6,901 nt of DNA, taken from NCBI GenBank assembly GCA_023397905.1, contig JAEWSZ010000098.1, forward strand, positions 1-6,901, written 5' to 3'. Of the stretch, positions 5,556-6,901 are shown one piece after another. Position 1 is the stretch's first letter; each line of letters opens with the position of its first letter. The DNA is from Bacillota bacterium. GTDB lineage: Bacteria > Bacillota > Clostridia > Acetivibrionales > DSM-1351. The notes under the pieces are model-generated. The model had not been told where the DNA came from, made no database searches, and saw nothing but the letters and a program-made list of their open reading frames with translations. The translations under genes and the position numbers were made by a program.

Positions 5556-6901
5556 ATGGGAAAGATATTGGTTTTAGCCGAAAAACCGTCGGTGGCACGG
5601 GAACTTGCCAGGGTTCTGGGCTGCACTCAGAATGGAAACGGCTTCATAACCGGTTCAAGATATATTGTTACATGGGCTCTGGGACACCTGGTGACGCTTG
5701 CAGACCCGGAGGCGTACGGAAATAAATACAAAACCTGGAATCTGGAGGACCTGCCAATGCTGCCGGATAAAATGGAGCTGGTGGTTATAAAACAGACGGC
5801 AAAACAGTTCGGCGTCGTAAAAGGCCTTATGAACCGGGCAGATGTAGATGAGCTTATAATAGCCACCGACTCGGGGAGAGAAGGAGAGCTGGTGGCCAGG
5901 TGGATAATCCTGAAGGCGGGTTTCAGAAAGCCCATAAAGCGGCTCTGGATTTCCTCCCAGACCGACAAGGCCATAAAGGACGGGTTTACAAATCTGAAAC
6001 CCGGACGGGAATACGACAACCTGTTTTATTCGGCGCAGAGCAGATCGGAGGCCGACTGGCTGGTAGGTCTCAACGTGACCAGGGCTCTGACCTGCAAATA
6101 CAATGCCCAGCTGTCGGCGGGCAGGGTCCAGACTCCAACCCTGGCCATGATAGTGGCCCGTGAGGAAGAGATAAAAAGGTTTGTTCCAAAGGATTACTGG
6201 ACCATAACCGCGCAGTTTAACGGTTTTACAGTACAGTGGCAGGACCGGGCTTCAAAGCAGACCAGAACTTTCAGCAAAGAACAGGCCGACGGCATAGTGA
6301 GGAAAATAACGGGGCAGACCGGCGAGGTGGCGGAAGTGGCAAAGGATATGAAAAAAGAACTGCCTCCCCTGGCCTACGACCTGACAGAGCTTCAGCGGGA
6401 TGCCAACAGGAAATACGCCTATTCGGCCAAACAGACGCTGAATATAATGCAGAGGCTGTATGAGAACCACAAGCTGGTCACATACCCCAGAACCGATTCG
6501 AGATATATTACCGAGGATATTGTTCCGACGCTTTCCGAACGTTTGAAGAGCATTGCCGTAGGGCCGTATGCCAAGCCGGTCCAGGGCATTCTGAGAAACA
6601 GGCTCAGCGTGACGAAGCGCTTTGTGGATAACAGCAGGGTTACGGACCATCATGCCATAATCCCCACCGAGCAGTATGTGAACCTGTCTTCTCTGACCCA
6701 GGAGGAGAGGAACATATATGATCTGATCGTGAAAAGGTTTATTGCGGTGCTCAGCGCTCCCTTTGAGTACGAGCAGACCACCGTAAGGCTTGATATCAGC
6801 GGAGAAATCTTTACCGCCAGGGGGAAAATAGTGAAGTCCTGGGGCTGGAAAACAGTGTATGAAGGCTTTGGCAAGCTGGAGGAAGACGGCGAGGAGGAAG
6901 A
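5556..6901 (+). CDS. topB: DNA topoisomerase III, N-terminal part (3' end outside window)
   Basis: This type IA topoisomerase cuts one DNA strand through a 5'-phosphotyrosine link, passes the other strand and reseals, acting in decatenation and recombination. The frame runs without a stop for 448 full codons to the right edge. TopB is about 700-730 residues, so some 260-280 residues are missing. The Toprim domain comes first, with LAEKPS (7-12, Glu9) and ATDSGREGELVARW (103-116). Next come SAQSRSEADWLVGLNVTRAL (159-178) and QLSAGRVQTPTLAMI (185-199), the nucleic-acid binding core. The active site is LVTYPRTDS with nucleophile Tyr310 and Arg312, followed by DHHAIIPT (374-381). The second acidic residue of the usual Toprim DxD is Gly107, as I recall for Gram-positive TopB (ATDAGREGE). 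GGAGG (5546-5550) is 5 nt before ATG 5556. The ATDxGREGE form and the LAEKPS start favour TopB over TopA. Confidence 0.95.
   Translation, partial: MGKILVLAEKPSVARELARVLGCTQNGNGFITGSRYIVTWALGHLVTLADPEAYGNKYKTWNLEDLPMLPDKMELVVIKQTAKQFGVVKGLMNRADVDELIIATDSGREGELVARWIILKAGFRKPIKRLWISSQTDKAIKDGFTNLKPGREYDNLFYSAQSRSEADWLVGLNVTRALTCKYNAQLSAGRVQTPTLAMIVAREEEIKRFVPKDYWTITAQFNGFTVQWQDRASKQTRTFSKEQADGIVRKITGQTGEVAEVAKDMKKELPPLAYDLTELQRDANRKYAYSAKQTLNIMQRLYENHKLVTYPRTDSRYITEDIVPTLSERLKSIAVGPYAKPVQGILRNRLSVTKRFVDNSRVTDHHAIIPTEQYVNLSSLTQEERNIYDLIVKRFIAVLSAPFEYEQTTVRLDISGEIFTARGKIVKSWGWKTVYEGFGKLEEDGEEE

Overview
The window looks like ordinary chromosome from a Clostridia-class member of the Bacillota. The grounds are protein family types (a short ManA, DUF3842, a CooT-like protein, BioY, and a TopB with a Gram-positive-type Toprim motif), strong GGAGG-type ribosome binding sites, and frequent AGA/AGG (Arg) and ATA (Ile) codons. 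Genus cannot be fixed from the sequence. All convincing genes are on the + strand. No tRNA, rRNA, insertion sequence, phage gene or CRISPR array was seen.

Layout. (1) 1-470: C-terminal half of a type I mannose-6-phosphate isomerase, cut by the left edge. (2) 521-2781: a two-gene ABC transporter, an ATPase followed by an 11-or-so-helix permease, joined by an ATGA stop/start overlap. (3) 2821-4521: an AT-rich extended -10 promoter inside a near-palindrome, then a compact three-gene run of a DUF3842 protein, a 64-residue CooT-like putative nickel-binding protein and a seven-repeat TPR protein. (4) 4522-5432: the biotin transporter S-component gene bioY behind an elaborate control region. (5) 5433-6901: an extended -10 promoter and the first 448 codons of DNA topoisomerase III (topB), which runs off the right edge.

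The most interesting stretch is upstream of bioY. A perfect 13-bp inverted repeat with a 16-nt spacer (4621-4662) has the layout of a BirA biotin operator. Its right arm contains a perfect TTGACA -35 box, 17 bp from TACAAT, so bound repressor would cover the promoter. The promoter predicts a leader of about 200 nt. Most of that leader (4723-4848) is a degenerate tandem array of nine 14-nt units, consensus near GCAATACACGCAAT. The units differ mainly by transitions and keep a purine/pyrimidine pattern. I know of no described element like this in a bioY leader. It is the best candidate here for something undescribed, although a decayed minisatellite is a sober alternative.

How the genes may work together: bioY imports biotin and is probably shut off by biotin-loaded BirA (birA itself is not in the window). 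The DUF3842/CooT/TPR group looks like one transcription unit and may concern nickel or another metal, but only the CooT family link supports that. The ABC pair probably exports an unknown substrate. manA and topB are housekeeping genes with no evident link to their neighbours.
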